DNA of 64,000 bases, taken from Patiria pectinifera (lineage: Eukaryota > Echinodermata > Asteroidea > Valvatida > Asterinidae). Below the pieces are notes generated by a model. That model saw only the letters and a list, made by a program, of their open reading frames with translations, searched no databases and was not told the DNA's origin. Made by a program: the position numbers and the translations under genes. Positions within the stretch are counted from its first letter, which is position 1. Every line of letters starts with the position of its first letter. Shown here piece by piece: positions 20,705-31,039 of this stretch. Location: positions 9,636,863-9,700,862 of the forward strand of contig CM057135.1 in assembly GCA_029964075.1 (NCBI GenBank), read 5' to 3'.

Positions 20705-22669
20705 CAGTGTTGGAGTCGAGTCCTCAGAGCCGAGTACAGAGTACTCCGAGTACTTTAGGGGCCGAGTCCAGGGCCGAGTCTAAGTACACTGCGACGAGTC
20801 CGAGTCCAAAGCACCAAATCCGAGTACATTCAAGGCCAAGTACTGGGCCGAGTCCGAGTACCTAAGTCCGAGTCTGAGTCCGAGTACAATTCCAAAAAGT
20901 ACAAAAATAATTTTAAAAAGTAAAAAAAAAATAAGCAAGTGAATAAATAAAAGAAACTTAAATTAAATTAAATTAAATAATCAAACACAACATGTAATCC
21001 AATTTTCTTTACGAAATTGTAAACACCAACAATTTTTATTAAGGCTGAGCCTGACATCAAAATTGCGTGAAAGGAAAGACACCGTAATATTTTGAGAAAA
21101 ACAACTTTGCACACAGTGCACACATTTCTGACCACAGTAGTCACAAAAGTGAAAATTTGGTCATTCCATTAAAGAGGTTGTTTCAATTGTAAGTTGTACA
21201 AAAAAGGATGTTATAAGGGAATAACAGTGTGAAGAAGCAGTCTTCGCTGCGTGATAATGTCTGGCTTGCGGGATGACCACTGGTAATGGACCAAGCCGAA
21301 GGCGAGGTCCATTAACAGTGGTCATCCCGCAAGCCGGTCATTTTCACGCAGTGAAGACTGCTTCTTCACACTGTTATTCCCACTAATAAATACCTTTTTA
21401 ACAAAATAGACAGTAAAAATGCGCCAAATTTTGTGATTTTCTGTCGGTGAAATGTCCAGGCTTTTGTGTTCCTGTTCAGGGGACACGTTATTCGTTCGCG
21501 CTTGCATGAAAACTTACATGCGCGCATAGCCACTGTATTGCTCGTGCGTATTCTTCTCGGGCAACTGCGTTGCGCACGCGTATTTTTGGTTGGCTGCAAT
21601 GTTACAAGCTACCGCAGGAAGGTTATAGATTTGGCCAATCATCGGCTTACATGATGCTGAACCAATACTGGTTTAGGGGACATTTATTCGCTTGTTCCTG
21701 AAGCCGGTCTTTATATCACCCATTATAACACGCCCCAGTAATTGAGTCTCGACCAATCAGAAGCTATCAACGCTCCAAGGTATTTATTAACCCTAACTTC
21801 CTAGGGGCTGTGCACAATTATATTGAAATTGGAGGATTCAGGACTGTTACGGCTATTAAAAAATATTGCCATTACATTTCACTTCATTTCAAACTTTTAC
21901 TTTTGAAAAAAAGTTTTCGTTTTCAAATTACAAAAAATAACGACCTCTGTAACGAAATGACAAATGTCCACTTTTGCGTGGAACTGCTCTACTCTAAGGT
22001 CTTGTGAACTAAGTGAAGTTTACTTTGCCGAAATTGCATTTCAATACGGTCATCACAGTACGCGTATATTGACATAAAAATAATATCCTTTAGTGCTTGT
22101 AGCGCGCTATGCACGCACGTACGTGACATGAAAAGGCAAGGCGTCCCGGTCACGCAAAATATTATTTGTGTAAAATTCCCAAGATTTCCCTAGGTAACGG
22201 ACAATACATGCGCCGAGCAATCGTGAGGATTTTGCTGGGGAAAAATCGCGAAATCGTCTCACTGGTAACCGTGAAGCATGCAGCTAGCAAACATACATGT
22301 AAGCATGGGCTTAGCTGGCTCCTGATTCACGTGCTCATGAAGCGCTGAAGGATGTTGCTTGGGAAGAATCCCAAAATGGTCTCCCTGTTAACCGTGAAGT
22401 GGCGAATGAACATTAACAAGCATGGACTTGGCTGGCTCCCAGATTTACGAAAAATGCTCGATAAAAAAAGAACAGTACTCGACATGTACTCCTGAGTACT
22501 GGGGTCGAGTATTGAGTACCAAACCATCGAGTCCGTCAAAAAAATTGAGTACAAAGAATCGAGTACGGGCCAAGTCCAAGTTTTTTCGAGTACTGATAGT
22601 CGAGTACGGGCCAAGTACTTGCATGAACTCGAGTTGTACTGGAGTACGAGTACGAGTACTCCAACACTG
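20705..22669. mobile_element. Non-autonomous hAT-like element with GAGTAC arrays
   Basis: Terminal inverted repeat CAGTGTTGGAGT at 20705-20716 and its complement at 22658-22669. Flanking octamers are nearly matching (GTTATATA at 20697-20704, GTTTATAT at 22670-22677), as for 8-bp hAT duplications with one indel. Both subterminal regions (20713-20890 and 22450-22660) are packed with GAGTCC/GAGTAC-type hexamers, likely transposase-binding arrays. No transposase is encoded. The interior includes a near-perfect foldback at 21217-21381 and a diverged ~140-bp duplication (about 22225-22345 and 22365-22445). Confidence 0.65.
21217..21381. repeat. Long hairpin (foldback)
   Basis: GGGAATAACAGTGTGAAG... 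pairs with its complement ending CTTCACACTGTTATTCCC. Arms are about 65 bp around an inner hairpin (ATGGACCAAGCC...GAGGTCCATT). Nested inside the hAT-like element. Confidence 0.8.
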
Positions 22670-22677
22670 GTTTATAT

Positions 22678-23015
22678 ACAGATACCTGCAGATTCATGCA
22701 GCTGCATATTTGTCTACTGTGAATCACTATTGAGCTTTCAGCGGTGACATACTTTCCAAATTGTACATTCACGATGGGTTTTTTCCGCTAAAATGTTTAA
22801 TTCGAGCAACTTTATAATATTGTCTTTGGGACTTGTCAAATTATCATGTTGTAAGAGTTGGAAAACAAATATTGGGGACCTCAAATCTTCCTATTTACAG
22901 GGCGGATCATTAACAGTGTGCTTATTATTTGGGTTCGAATCGTTAAACAAATTATATGCGCCTGTGCATTGATTCGCCAAGTCTGATAAATAAGTCCCAT
23001 TCCTTCGCTATATAA
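22678..23015. other. Nothing recognised
   Basis: AT-rich sequence without gene, repeat or RNA signal that I can support. Confidence 0.3.
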
Positions 23016-23023
23016 CGGCCCGC

Positions 23024-23155
23024 GGTGACTGCTCTATGTTCCGACACCCCTATGTTCCGACAACCTAGATTGTGTTACTCCCGGTTAGGGTTAGGGTTAG
23101 GAATAGGAATATGTGCAGTCGGAACATAGGGGTGTCGGAACGTAGAGGTGTAACC
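23024..23155. mobile_element. 132-bp MITE with TTAGGG core, copy 1
   Basis: Imperfect terminal inverted repeats built on CTATGTTCCGACACC. The interior carries GGTTAGGGTTAGGGTTAGG, resembling telomere repeat. Perfect 8-bp target duplication CGGCCCGC at 23016-23023 and 23156-23163. Same family as 33985-34116 and 41296-41427. Confidence 0.85.
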
Positions 23156-23163
23156 CGGCCCGC

Positions 23164-24220
23164 AACCTGTGTATATCGTGACAGGACCAAGCATTGAAAC
23201 ACAAGCAATTTCACAAGCAAAATGTAACTCCACTGGTAAACAGGAAATCAGCCTTAGCTAATAAGGCTATCACAATAATGCCTACATAATGATTAGGGTC
23301 CTCCATACAATTTTTTTAAGGGTGCCTTTGGGAGACGTATTGGCGTTGGTCAAGTCACCTTGTGGAGACATTTTATATACATATATTATGTTACAGATGC
23401 TTTTCTGCTGAAATGTTAAAACTATGTTGTATCCTCGGTCTAATATATTTTGACGAGAAATCAGTCTGCGATTGCAGCATATAATAAAAACTGTTATGGT
23501 CAAGCATTTGAAGAATAAAAATGTTTGGTGTTTCGACACCCAAAAACCAGATAAATACCGGTGTAATGATTTCCACCACTTTTTGTCATCTGTTATATGG
23601 ATCCCTTTTATTGCGGCTCGGAACTACACAAGATGGAGCAAGGATAATGCAGCTTTGATTTCCAGGCATTTCAATGATATTATTAAAGGAAATTCCTCTA
23701 GGTCCATCCCAGGTCAGTATATTTTTAGCCTGCTTTAAAGCAATATAACTTTTTACCAGTTCGTGCCAGTTTTGGGAGGCTAAAAATTACAATTATCGAA
23801 AAAGGTAAAATGTCTATCTTGTCTTTTAATTTTTAGGGTACCTTTGGGAGACGCATTTCAGTTGGTCAAGTCACCTTGTGGAGACAGTTGATATATACAA
23901 TATATATATATACATGTACTCCACTAGATGTACCGTTAGGGGGAAACGCCATAGACTTGTGCACAAACTTCTTTTTACTTTAACCATGGAGGATGCTGTA
24001 ACCTAACCCAACCCAACTATATCTTTCCAAAAGTGAATTATATCTTCTAATTAGACCCCAGAGAATCATTTAAAAATATTTGCGACTATAAAAATATGCC
24101 GATTTAAGGTAGTTGGTACGTTATGGCGAAATGCACTTTTCCCCCTAACGTCCATATTCGCCGAGAACAATGGAATCGTTTCCCCCAACCGGTACTTCTA
24201 GCTATATATATGTATATATA
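23164..24220. repeat. Intergenic DNA with a ~51-bp direct repeat
   Basis: 23320-23370 and 23836-23886 are diverged direct copies (core GGTCAAGTCACCTTGTGGAG), both followed by AT-rich TATATA tracts. The DNA between them is not recognised as coding. They could be ends of a small element or remnants of a tandem duplication. An open frame at 23472-23738 shows no motif. Confidence 0.4.
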
Positions 24221-24224
24221 TATA

Positions 24225-24451
24225 TTTATCTTCAAGCAAACTTGAATCCTCGACCCTGATTGGTCGATCCATGGCAACAAGCCATGATACATATAACCAT
24301 ATACCACGTCCTCGGTCCATACCGCACTCTGCGTATTGCGCTTTTCTAAAATGCGAGGAATAATAAAATGTAGGATAACCGCTGAAAAGATCGTGTACAG
24401 CGTGCGTATTCCATGTATCTTTACTATGCATCAAGTTTGATTGAAGATAAA
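24225..24451. mobile_element. ~227-bp MITE-like element
   Basis: Ends are inverted copies: TTTATCTTCAAGCAAACTTGA at the left and TCAAGTTTGATTGAAGATAA at the right. No coding capacity. A partial relative of the end sequence lies at about 25926. No clear target duplication, as the left flank is a TA repeat. Confidence 0.5.
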
Positions 24452-24489
24452 TTCGTTGTCCCAATCATGCTTGATGAACACAAAATAAT

Positions 24490-24558
24490 GTAGTGCGTCT
24501 GCATCCCACATACCACTCGGCCTTCAGGCTCGTGGTATGTAGGACGCAAATGCACCAC
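24490..24558. repeat. Hairpin with CTCGGCCTTCAGGCTCG centre
   Basis: Arms GTAGTGCGTCTGCAT...ACATACCACTCGG and CTCGTGGTATGT...GCAAATGCACCAC pair across a short loop. A weaker hairpin of related centre lies near 25870-25915. Confidence 0.65.
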
Positions 24559-24599
24559 ATTTTTCCGTGTACCCACTCGCACTCGTGGGACAACTAATA

Positions 24600-25235
24600 A
24601 TATATATTATTCTATGTTGCCTAGTGCAAGCTCAACACACGTTTTGCCTTCACAGACTTCTCAAACATTGTGCATTTTTGCAAAACAAATTGGGCGTTAG
24701 CATGCTTAGACATCACCCGGAGTCAAGGCAAACTTGAAGTTTTAACCAGTCGGCCGTGCCTCCGTATACAAATAGTTAGACCTTGTTAGTACAAACTGGT
24801 TCAAGTGAGCTTTTTTTTCAAATATCAGTGGGCTCCATTTGTAATTAAGAACAGGATCACAGTTTGTGTATTCTTTGGAGTTTAATAATTGTATGGCAGT
24901 CATTTCAATTATTGAGCTATCATTAGTGAGATCACTCACAACACTAATATTATCGCTATATCAACTGGCATTAGATTTCCTGCTACCTCTGATGTTATAT
25001 CCACAAAGCTTCTGGGGTTTTGGGCATATCTTTCTGAATAGGCATGTCCAATCCCTTTAAAACCACAAGCTAACTAGCTGACATCGTAGATTTGTGTTAT
25101 CCTAAATTATTCAAAAAGTGTTGTCAATGTTGATGTGGTCTTTCATTTTGAAACTTACATACTTTCTTTTTATGCAGGGAGACGGGAAGTTGAAACATTT
25201 CTGCGAACTCACCATTTGATGTGCTCGTGGGAGGC
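24600..25235. other. Intergenic, nothing firm
   Basis: Open frames on both strands (for example 24742-24939 minus) show no known motif. Possibly an eroded exon, but unsupported. Confidence 0.25.
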
Positions 25236-25237
25236 TA

Positions 25238-25688
25238 GCCCCAAAATGTGGCCTATTTACTTGACTGCCTCCGTAAACATAGGCCACTCACCGACCATGT
25301 ACAAAAACGTGTCGACGGAGCCAAATTTTGATTTTCACATTTAGGCTTACTTTGTAGGTTTTTTTTTGCTTTAGAAGCATTCTCACCCTCTATATAGGCT
25401 AATCAGAAAGTGCTGCCTCTTTCAGATGTCCATTTTTCGTGAAATTTCCAGATTCATTTTTTCATCTTTTCGTATCAAAATTTCAACATGAAATTTCACA
25501 AAATTAGACATCTGAAAAGGCAGCACTCTGATTAGCCTATATAGAGGGTGAAATGCTTCTAAGCAAAAAAACCTACAAAGTAAGCCTAAATGTGAAAATC
25601 AAATTTGGCTCCATCGGCGTTGCTACATGGTCGGTGTGTGGCCTATGTTTACGGAGGCAGTCAAGTAAATAGGCCACATTTATGGGGC
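25238..25688. mobile_element. 451-bp foldback element with TA target duplication
   Basis: Arms of about 200 bp are inverted copies: GCCCCAAAATGTGGCC at the left, and the complement of GGCCACATTTATGGGGC at the right. TA dinucleotides flank both ends (25236-25237, 25689-25690), as in Tc1/mariner-type non-autonomous elements. No open frame of its own. The arms contain indels, so the copy is not recent. Confidence 0.65.
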
Positions 25689-26049
25689 TAATGGGAGGCC
25701 GTCAGCAATAAAGTAATGAATGAGCGGGTGAAACGGCAGCGCCTTGTTCAGAAACGAGTGGACAGTTTTATGTGAATACAGTACAACAGTCACATATTTG
25801 AGGACTATAGTATCAAATTGGCCGGGTACAATATTAGCAAGAACGCTAGTGGAATCCAGCATGATGTAGTGTGTCTGAATCTCGTATGCCACAAGGCTGA
25901 ATACCGAGTGGCATATGGAACATACTTATCTTCAAGCAGACTTAATACAAACACACAGAAGATCCTCAGCAAACGTGTATATGCTGTGTCGAATTGTCAA
26001 CATCCAAACTACAATGATAGCTGGGAAGTGACCACAGGATACAAATACT

Positions 26050-26150
26050 GAATGTTTATGAGTGCAATGGCAGGAATATTTTCATGAGGTGAAAGCCAAT
26101 CTTTCACCGAATGAAAATATTCCTTCCATTGCACGAATTCAAAAACATTC
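26050..26150. repeat. ~100-bp imperfect palindrome
   Basis: GAATGTTT...GTGCAATGG...GGAATATTTTCAT pairs with ATGAAAATATTCC...CCATTGCAC...AAACATTC around a CCAAT loop. Confidence 0.65.
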
Positions 26151-26187
26151 ATTATTTGTTTTATGTAACACCCAAGTAGATCCTCGT

Positions 26188-26440
26188 CATTTGACAAGGG
26201 CGGATCCAGAACACAATTTTTGGGGGGCGGGCCCAAAAAAAGTGTGGTCTCCGAAAAAAGTGGGTCCAAAAAAATACGGCGTGGGGTTCGGGGCCCGCTT
26301 AAGGGCCCCGAAAATTTGTTGGATTCTAGATGCTCTGTGGTGCGATCTGAGGCAATTTCTGACCACTTTAACCAATGTTTTTTTGAGGAAAAGATGTTGG
26401 TGTACTCATCGGCCCCTATTTGGAGAAATGATGTATCTTT
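26188..26440 (+). repeat. Interspersed repeat R1, copy 1
   Basis: Begins near TTGACAAGGGCGGATCC, runs through a G-rich tract, and ends with CGGCCCCTATTTGGAGAAAT GATGTATC. The same order recurs inverted at 32479-32627. The GGGCGGATCC start resembles hAT-type ends, but I found no clean second terminus. Confidence 0.5.
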
Positions 26441-26934
26441 TTTGGGGGCGAAATTTAGTTATTATCTTTTTTGGGTAAAGTGAGGGCGCTCTTTTCATTT
26501 GTGTAAGTTTGAGTTTGATAGGTTGTACGGTTCACAAGATCCAATGATGTATGTTATCATTTAAAAGGCAACTTTGCACGTATCCACTTGTTAAAATAAT
26601 GTATGTCCCACATACATTATCGTTTCAACATAACAAACATGATAAAATACTGTATCTCCTACATACTTTACTTCACCGAACTAATTTTCCCGTTCAGTTA
26701 TGCTTATCTGTGAGATACATCATTCTTCTAAAAACAACCCGCTTAAAAAAAAACTGTATCGCACACATACATCATTTCTACAACTGAAACAGTAACCTCT
26801 TGAGGGCGCTGCTTGCCTAGATACGGCATCATGCATGACATGCATATCATGCATGTGGCTCCAGTCGGCGGCGGCCATTATTAAGTAATTAGGCCTAATT
26901 TAATGTGTTTTTAATGATGAGCAGGCCTAATTTA
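26441..26934. other. Upstream of exon-duplicated gene
   Basis: Contains several imperfect ATACATCAT / ATGTATGT motifs, including inverted pairs such as ATGTATGTCCCACATACAT near 26600. A short imperfect direct repeat (GGCCTAATTTAATG) precedes the first exon and may lie in its 5' leader. Confidence 0.3.
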
Positions 26935-26995
26935 ATGATGAGCAGCAGAGGAAAGGTTCTTGTGCGGCTGGCATTAGAGAAAAAGGCACATGAAG
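26935..26995 (+). CDS. Exon 1 of the exon-duplicated gene
   Basis: ATG ATG start (26935 and 26938), about 20 codons (SSRGKVLVRLALEKKAHE), ending in phase 1 at G|GTATG. Joins in frame to the exon at 27800. The large first intron hosts the hairpin at 27023-27110. Confidence 0.5.
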
Positions 26996-27022
26996 GTATG
27001 TTTGGTGTTACTTTTACTTAAG

Positions 27023-27110
27023 TCCTAGCCCAACTAGTGTGGCCGCGGTATGCTTCGCTTAACCTCTTGCGCAGCATACCGCGGCCACACGAGTCTAGTG
27101 GGGCTAAGTT
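27023..27110. repeat. Hairpin in intron 1
   Basis: CTAGTGTGGCCGCGGTATGC and GCATACCGCGGCCACACGAG form a ~21-bp stem around an 18-nt loop (27034-27098), with weaker pairing outside it (TAGCCCAACTAG / CTAGTGGGGCTA). Confidence 0.75.
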
Positions 27111-27799
27111 AGCCCATGCAGCTCCATGGTTAGCCATGGCATAGGCCTACCACAAGCATTACCGAAATATTATTGTGTTTTCACACAACTTTGAGACATA
27201 AAACAAAATAAACATTTCTTTGATTAGATTTAAGTTAGACCTAATTTACTAATTGTTTACATGTTTAAGTTAGGCAAGCCCATCACTCAGCATGATCAGA
27301 ATGATCATTCACATACAAATAAGGTGTGAAATTTCGGGCTAGGCCTTATAATGAGAGTATTTTGTTTTAATCGGGTAAAGTGAAAATTACGGTGTTAATA
27401 CACCTATTATTATTAGTTTTACGCTAAGTACTACAAAAAAATACATCATGATGTGGCCTAAAGATAGGCATAAACATCTAAAGACCAAGTGTGATTGTTT
27501 GCTTTGTACATCCCTCCTAGTCCTACCACATTGTTCTTGAGATGTGACAACTCTAATGTAGGTCTACTGATAAAGTAATGGAGATATACTGTTGGATGAA
27601 GTCGTAATGGTTACGAATTTCAATGTGAACATTCAAGGTATGGTAGAGTATGTCGTAAGTGGATGTAAGTTAATGATAGTTTTAGTATTTATCAGAACTT
27701 ACCAACTGAATCTGGAAAGGAGTTCATACAATTTAGTACCAATAATTTGAATACGCCTATGGTATTTTTTTGACTTTGGTATTCAATTTCTTCTTTCAG

Positions 27800-28870
27800 A
27801 GAAAGTGAATAAAGACCCTGCCAATGAAAATGGCGCTCCTAAAACAGCTGCAGAACTATTTGCTTTGATTGAACGAGGAGAAACAAACATGCACCAGGAA
27901 GACATTGTCCCTGAAGAAAAAGGTAAAGTTTCTATTTTCTCTTACAAATGATTTTCCTTTGCTGAAACAGACCATTTACTCAAGCAGCTTTAACTTTTCA
28001 ATAATTGATACCATGTTTCTTTTTTTTTACATTTCTAGAAGACGGTGAAAGACAGGAGCATGGCATGATTGTCAGTGATGAACCTGAAGGTAGGATGGCC
28101 CTCTGTTTTTTTATGTGCAAGTCTTGCATAATTGTGAGCAGCCTGTGTAACTTTATAACAGGCAGGACATTTTCTAAGCTATTTCTTTGATAATTCCACT
28201 TTTTAAACATTTCTAGAGGATGGAGCTCCTAAAACAGCTGCAGAACAATTTGCTTTGATTGAACGAGGGGAAACAAACATACACCAGGAAGACATTGTCC
28301 CTGAAGAAAAAGGTAAAGTTTCTATTTTCTCTTACAAATGGTTTTCCTTTGCTGAAACAGACCATTTACTCAAGCAGCTTTAACTTTTCAATAATTGATA
28401 CCATGTTTCTTTTTTTACATTTCTAGAAGACGGTGAAAGACAGGAGCATGGCATGATTGTCAGTGATGAACCTGAAGGTAGGATGGCCCTCTGCTTTTTT
28501 TTATGTGCAAGTCTTGCATAATTGTGAGCAGCCTGTGTACATGTAACTTTTTATCAGGAAGGACATTTTCTAAGCTATTTCTTTGATAATTCCACTTTTT
28601 AAACATTTCTAGAGGATGGAGCTCCTAAAACAGCTGCAGAACTATTTGCTTTGATTGAACGAGGGGAAACAAACATACACCAGGAAGACATTGTCCCTGA
28701 AGAAAAAGGTAAAGTTTCTATTTTCTCTTACAAATGGTTTTTCTTTGCTGAAACAGACCATTTACGCAAGCAGCTTTAACTTTTCAATAATTGATACCAT
28801 GTTTCGTTTTTTACATTTCTAGAAGACGGTGAAAGACAGGAGCATGGCATTGTCGGTGATGAACCTGAAG
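27800..28870 (+). CDS. Tandem array of duplicated exon pairs (A-B x 3)
   Basis: Three A exons (first 123 nt, then 96 and 96) encode APKTAAELFALIERGE...EDIVPEEK. Three B exons (51, 51 and 48 nt) encode EDGERQEHG...DEPE. Each starts after AG and ends before GT in phase 1, so each is symmetric and can be added or lost without frameshift. The intervening introns are also near identical, so the duplication unit was genomic (about 390 bp, exon plus introns). The last B exon lost one codon. The product is acidic and repetitive; no known domain recognised. RNA evidence would show whether all copies are spliced in. Confidence 0.65.
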
Positions 28871-29377
28871 GTAGGATGGCCCTGTTTTGTATGTGCAAGT
28901 CTTGCATAATTGTGAGCAGCCTGTGTTACTTTATATCAGGCAGGACATTTTCTAAGCTATTCATTTGTTAATTCCACTATGTTTTTTTAGCGTGTGCTCA
29001 TTCAACAATAATTACAAAAATACCCTAAGACCCTTATTGTCAAACACAGTCATTGGTATAATTTGAAATAGTGCCTCGTGTAACATGTATAAGCCTTTTA
29101 AAAACATAGCTAAATTTGTGAACTGCACATAATTATGTTATTAACGCACATATGTTTTAATATTTTTCATTGTTGTAGAGAGGAAAAGGAATAATTAACC
29201 AGAAGACACAAATGATGGCATTGAAAATTTAAAGTGCATAAGTCAGCATTTCTAATAATTTTTACAAAAGCACTTTGGTCATTCTTTGGTGATTTGTTTT
29301 GGTTTTTTCTTTCTTTTTTCAAATAACTATTATTCTTTACATATTTACCAAAATTGTTTTTGTTCTTAATCTTTTAG

Positions 29378-31039
29378 TTCCCAAGCAAAAGCGGCGTCGT
29401 GAGGGACATCCAATGCTGGCTCCTTGTAAGTGCAGGAAAAAGTGTTCTGAAAAGGTCACAGAGGAGAGACGCCATGAAATTTGGGAGAGTTATTGGAAGT
29501 TAAATTATCAGCAGAGACATGATTGGCTGTACAACCACATTAATGAAACTGATAAAAAAATGGCATCTAAGGGATGGGGGGAAAAATCAAGAAGAGCAAA
29601 CACCAGGACCTGGCACATGGAAGGGATAGAAGTCTGCAAGGTTTTTTTTTTTTACGAACACTTGGATACAGTTCTGATTCAGTTGTTTCACATCTTCTCA
29701 AACAGACTCGTGGAACCTTTAACATTGCTGCACCTCAAGACAAAAGAGGTGTGAATTCCCCACCACATAAGTTTAAAGATACATATAGAGAAGAAGTTGT
29801 TGCCTTTATCGAATCTCACAGACCAGTTTGCAGCCACTATCGGCGCGAACATGCGCCGAATAGCGCTACCTCCCCTCGGAACTTTCAGTAGCGCAGCTCC
29901 ACCGTGTGTTTAACCAGGGACATGTGGGAGAAGAATGTTCAAATTCTTATTTTCACAATGTGTTTGTGTCGCTAAACATATCTTTCAGTGCACCTGAAAA
30001 TGACAAATGTACTAAATGTGAAGAGCATAAAAGGGTTCATCCCTCCACACAGGAACACAACTGTAACGAATGTGGTTGTGAAGTGTGTTTGGTATATTGG
30101 CCACATAAGACTCATGCCTCTGAAGCGAGAGAAGCTCTCCATTTCGACACAAATAGGATGAAGGATGGTGTAGACGTTGCCACAGTCGATATGCAAAAAG
30201 TATTGCAAATGCCAAAAGTGCCCTCAAAAGATTATTTCTTTTCGAGAAAACTGGTCATGTTTAACGAAACGTTTGCGTGCCCAGGGAAGGATAATGATGC
30301 AATGTGTATATTGTGGCATGAGGGAGAGGCAGGCCGAAAGGCATTCAATGTAGCCAATGCATATGGTAAATTTGTAGAGGAGAAGAGGGATGCTAAAGAG
30401 ATAATTTTGTTTCTGGATAACTGTAACTCTCAGAACAAAAATTGGACCCTCTTAACAGCTCTTCCTATGATGGTTAATAACCCTAATGTTGGATGTCAGT
30501 TGATAACGCTCAAGTATTTTGAACCTGGTCACACGTTCATGTCTGCTGATGGTGTGCATGGGAACATTGCCTCTGCAATGAAGAAAGTATCAACTCTAGG
30601 TGATATGAAAGATTATGTAGATGTAATCCAGAACAGCCGCAGTAAAATGAAAACAGTTGTCATTGACCACACTGATATGAAGCTGTACAAAAACGAAGTC
30701 AAATCTAACCCTGGTTTTTTGTTAGCTGATGCAAAGGTAATTCAAGTGCGACGCGGGTCTGTTCAACTGTTCACCAAGAACTCGCACTCAGATGATGAGT
30801 TTGTTGAACGTAGTTTCCTGAAGAAAAAGTCGGAGCAGACCCTGCTAAAGCACATTAGACAGGGATCAGATCCCCTAGATATTCCGACTATGCAGGCAAA
30901 GAGGGGAATTCCTAAACAGAAGAAGGATGAAATCATCAAAATATGTTCCCCATTCCTACCAAGCTGGAAGAAATCATTCTTCGAAGACATTCCTGTAAAC
31001 GACAAGGCTGAAGACCTTGAAACTGCAGAGGGGTTCTAA
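29378..31039 (+). pseudogene. Terminal exon with DDE-like domain
   Basis: Starts after CTTTTAG with VPKQKRRREGHP, in phase with the preceding exons. The Cys-rich block lies at about 29395-29460 and the DDE-like core from about 30130 to 30720. Candidate acidic residues are in NRMKDGVDVATVDMQKV and FLDNCNSQNK, and a His-rich GHTFMSADGVHG motif follows. A zinc-binding CTKCEEHK...CNECGCEVC segment sits between. A 12-T homopolymer puts the N-terminal part out of frame with the middle, and a one-base loss at about 29862 puts the middle out of frame with the C-terminal 377 codons. The stop codon is at 31037-31039. Confidence 0.6.

Larger units (their letters stand above)
26935..31039 (+). pseudogene. 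Multi-exon gene: duplicated exons + DDE-like (DUF7869-type) domain
   Basis: Exons can be traced by GT-AG borders, all in phase 1. Exon 1 is 26935-26995. Two alternating exon types then repeat three times (A: 27800-27922, 28217-28312, 28613-28708; B: 28039-28089, 28427-28477, 28823-28870). A large terminal exon runs 29378-31039. The terminal exon has a Cys-rich CKCRKKCSEKV motif, a WHMEGIEVCK motif, then a large domain with VDMQKVLQMPK, FLDNCNSQNKNW and FEPGHTFMSADGVHG. In related proteins these form an RNase-H-fold (DDE-like) core often labelled DUF7869. Two frame breaks in the last exon (the T12 run at about 29642-29653, and about 29862) suggest a pseudogene, unless they are sequence errors. 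Biological role unknown. Confidence 0.6.

Noticed and set aside
23080-23100. TTAGGG repeats as a telomere or chromosome end
   Set aside because: Only three repeats, enclosed in a 132-bp transposed unit with target duplications and present at two other loci.
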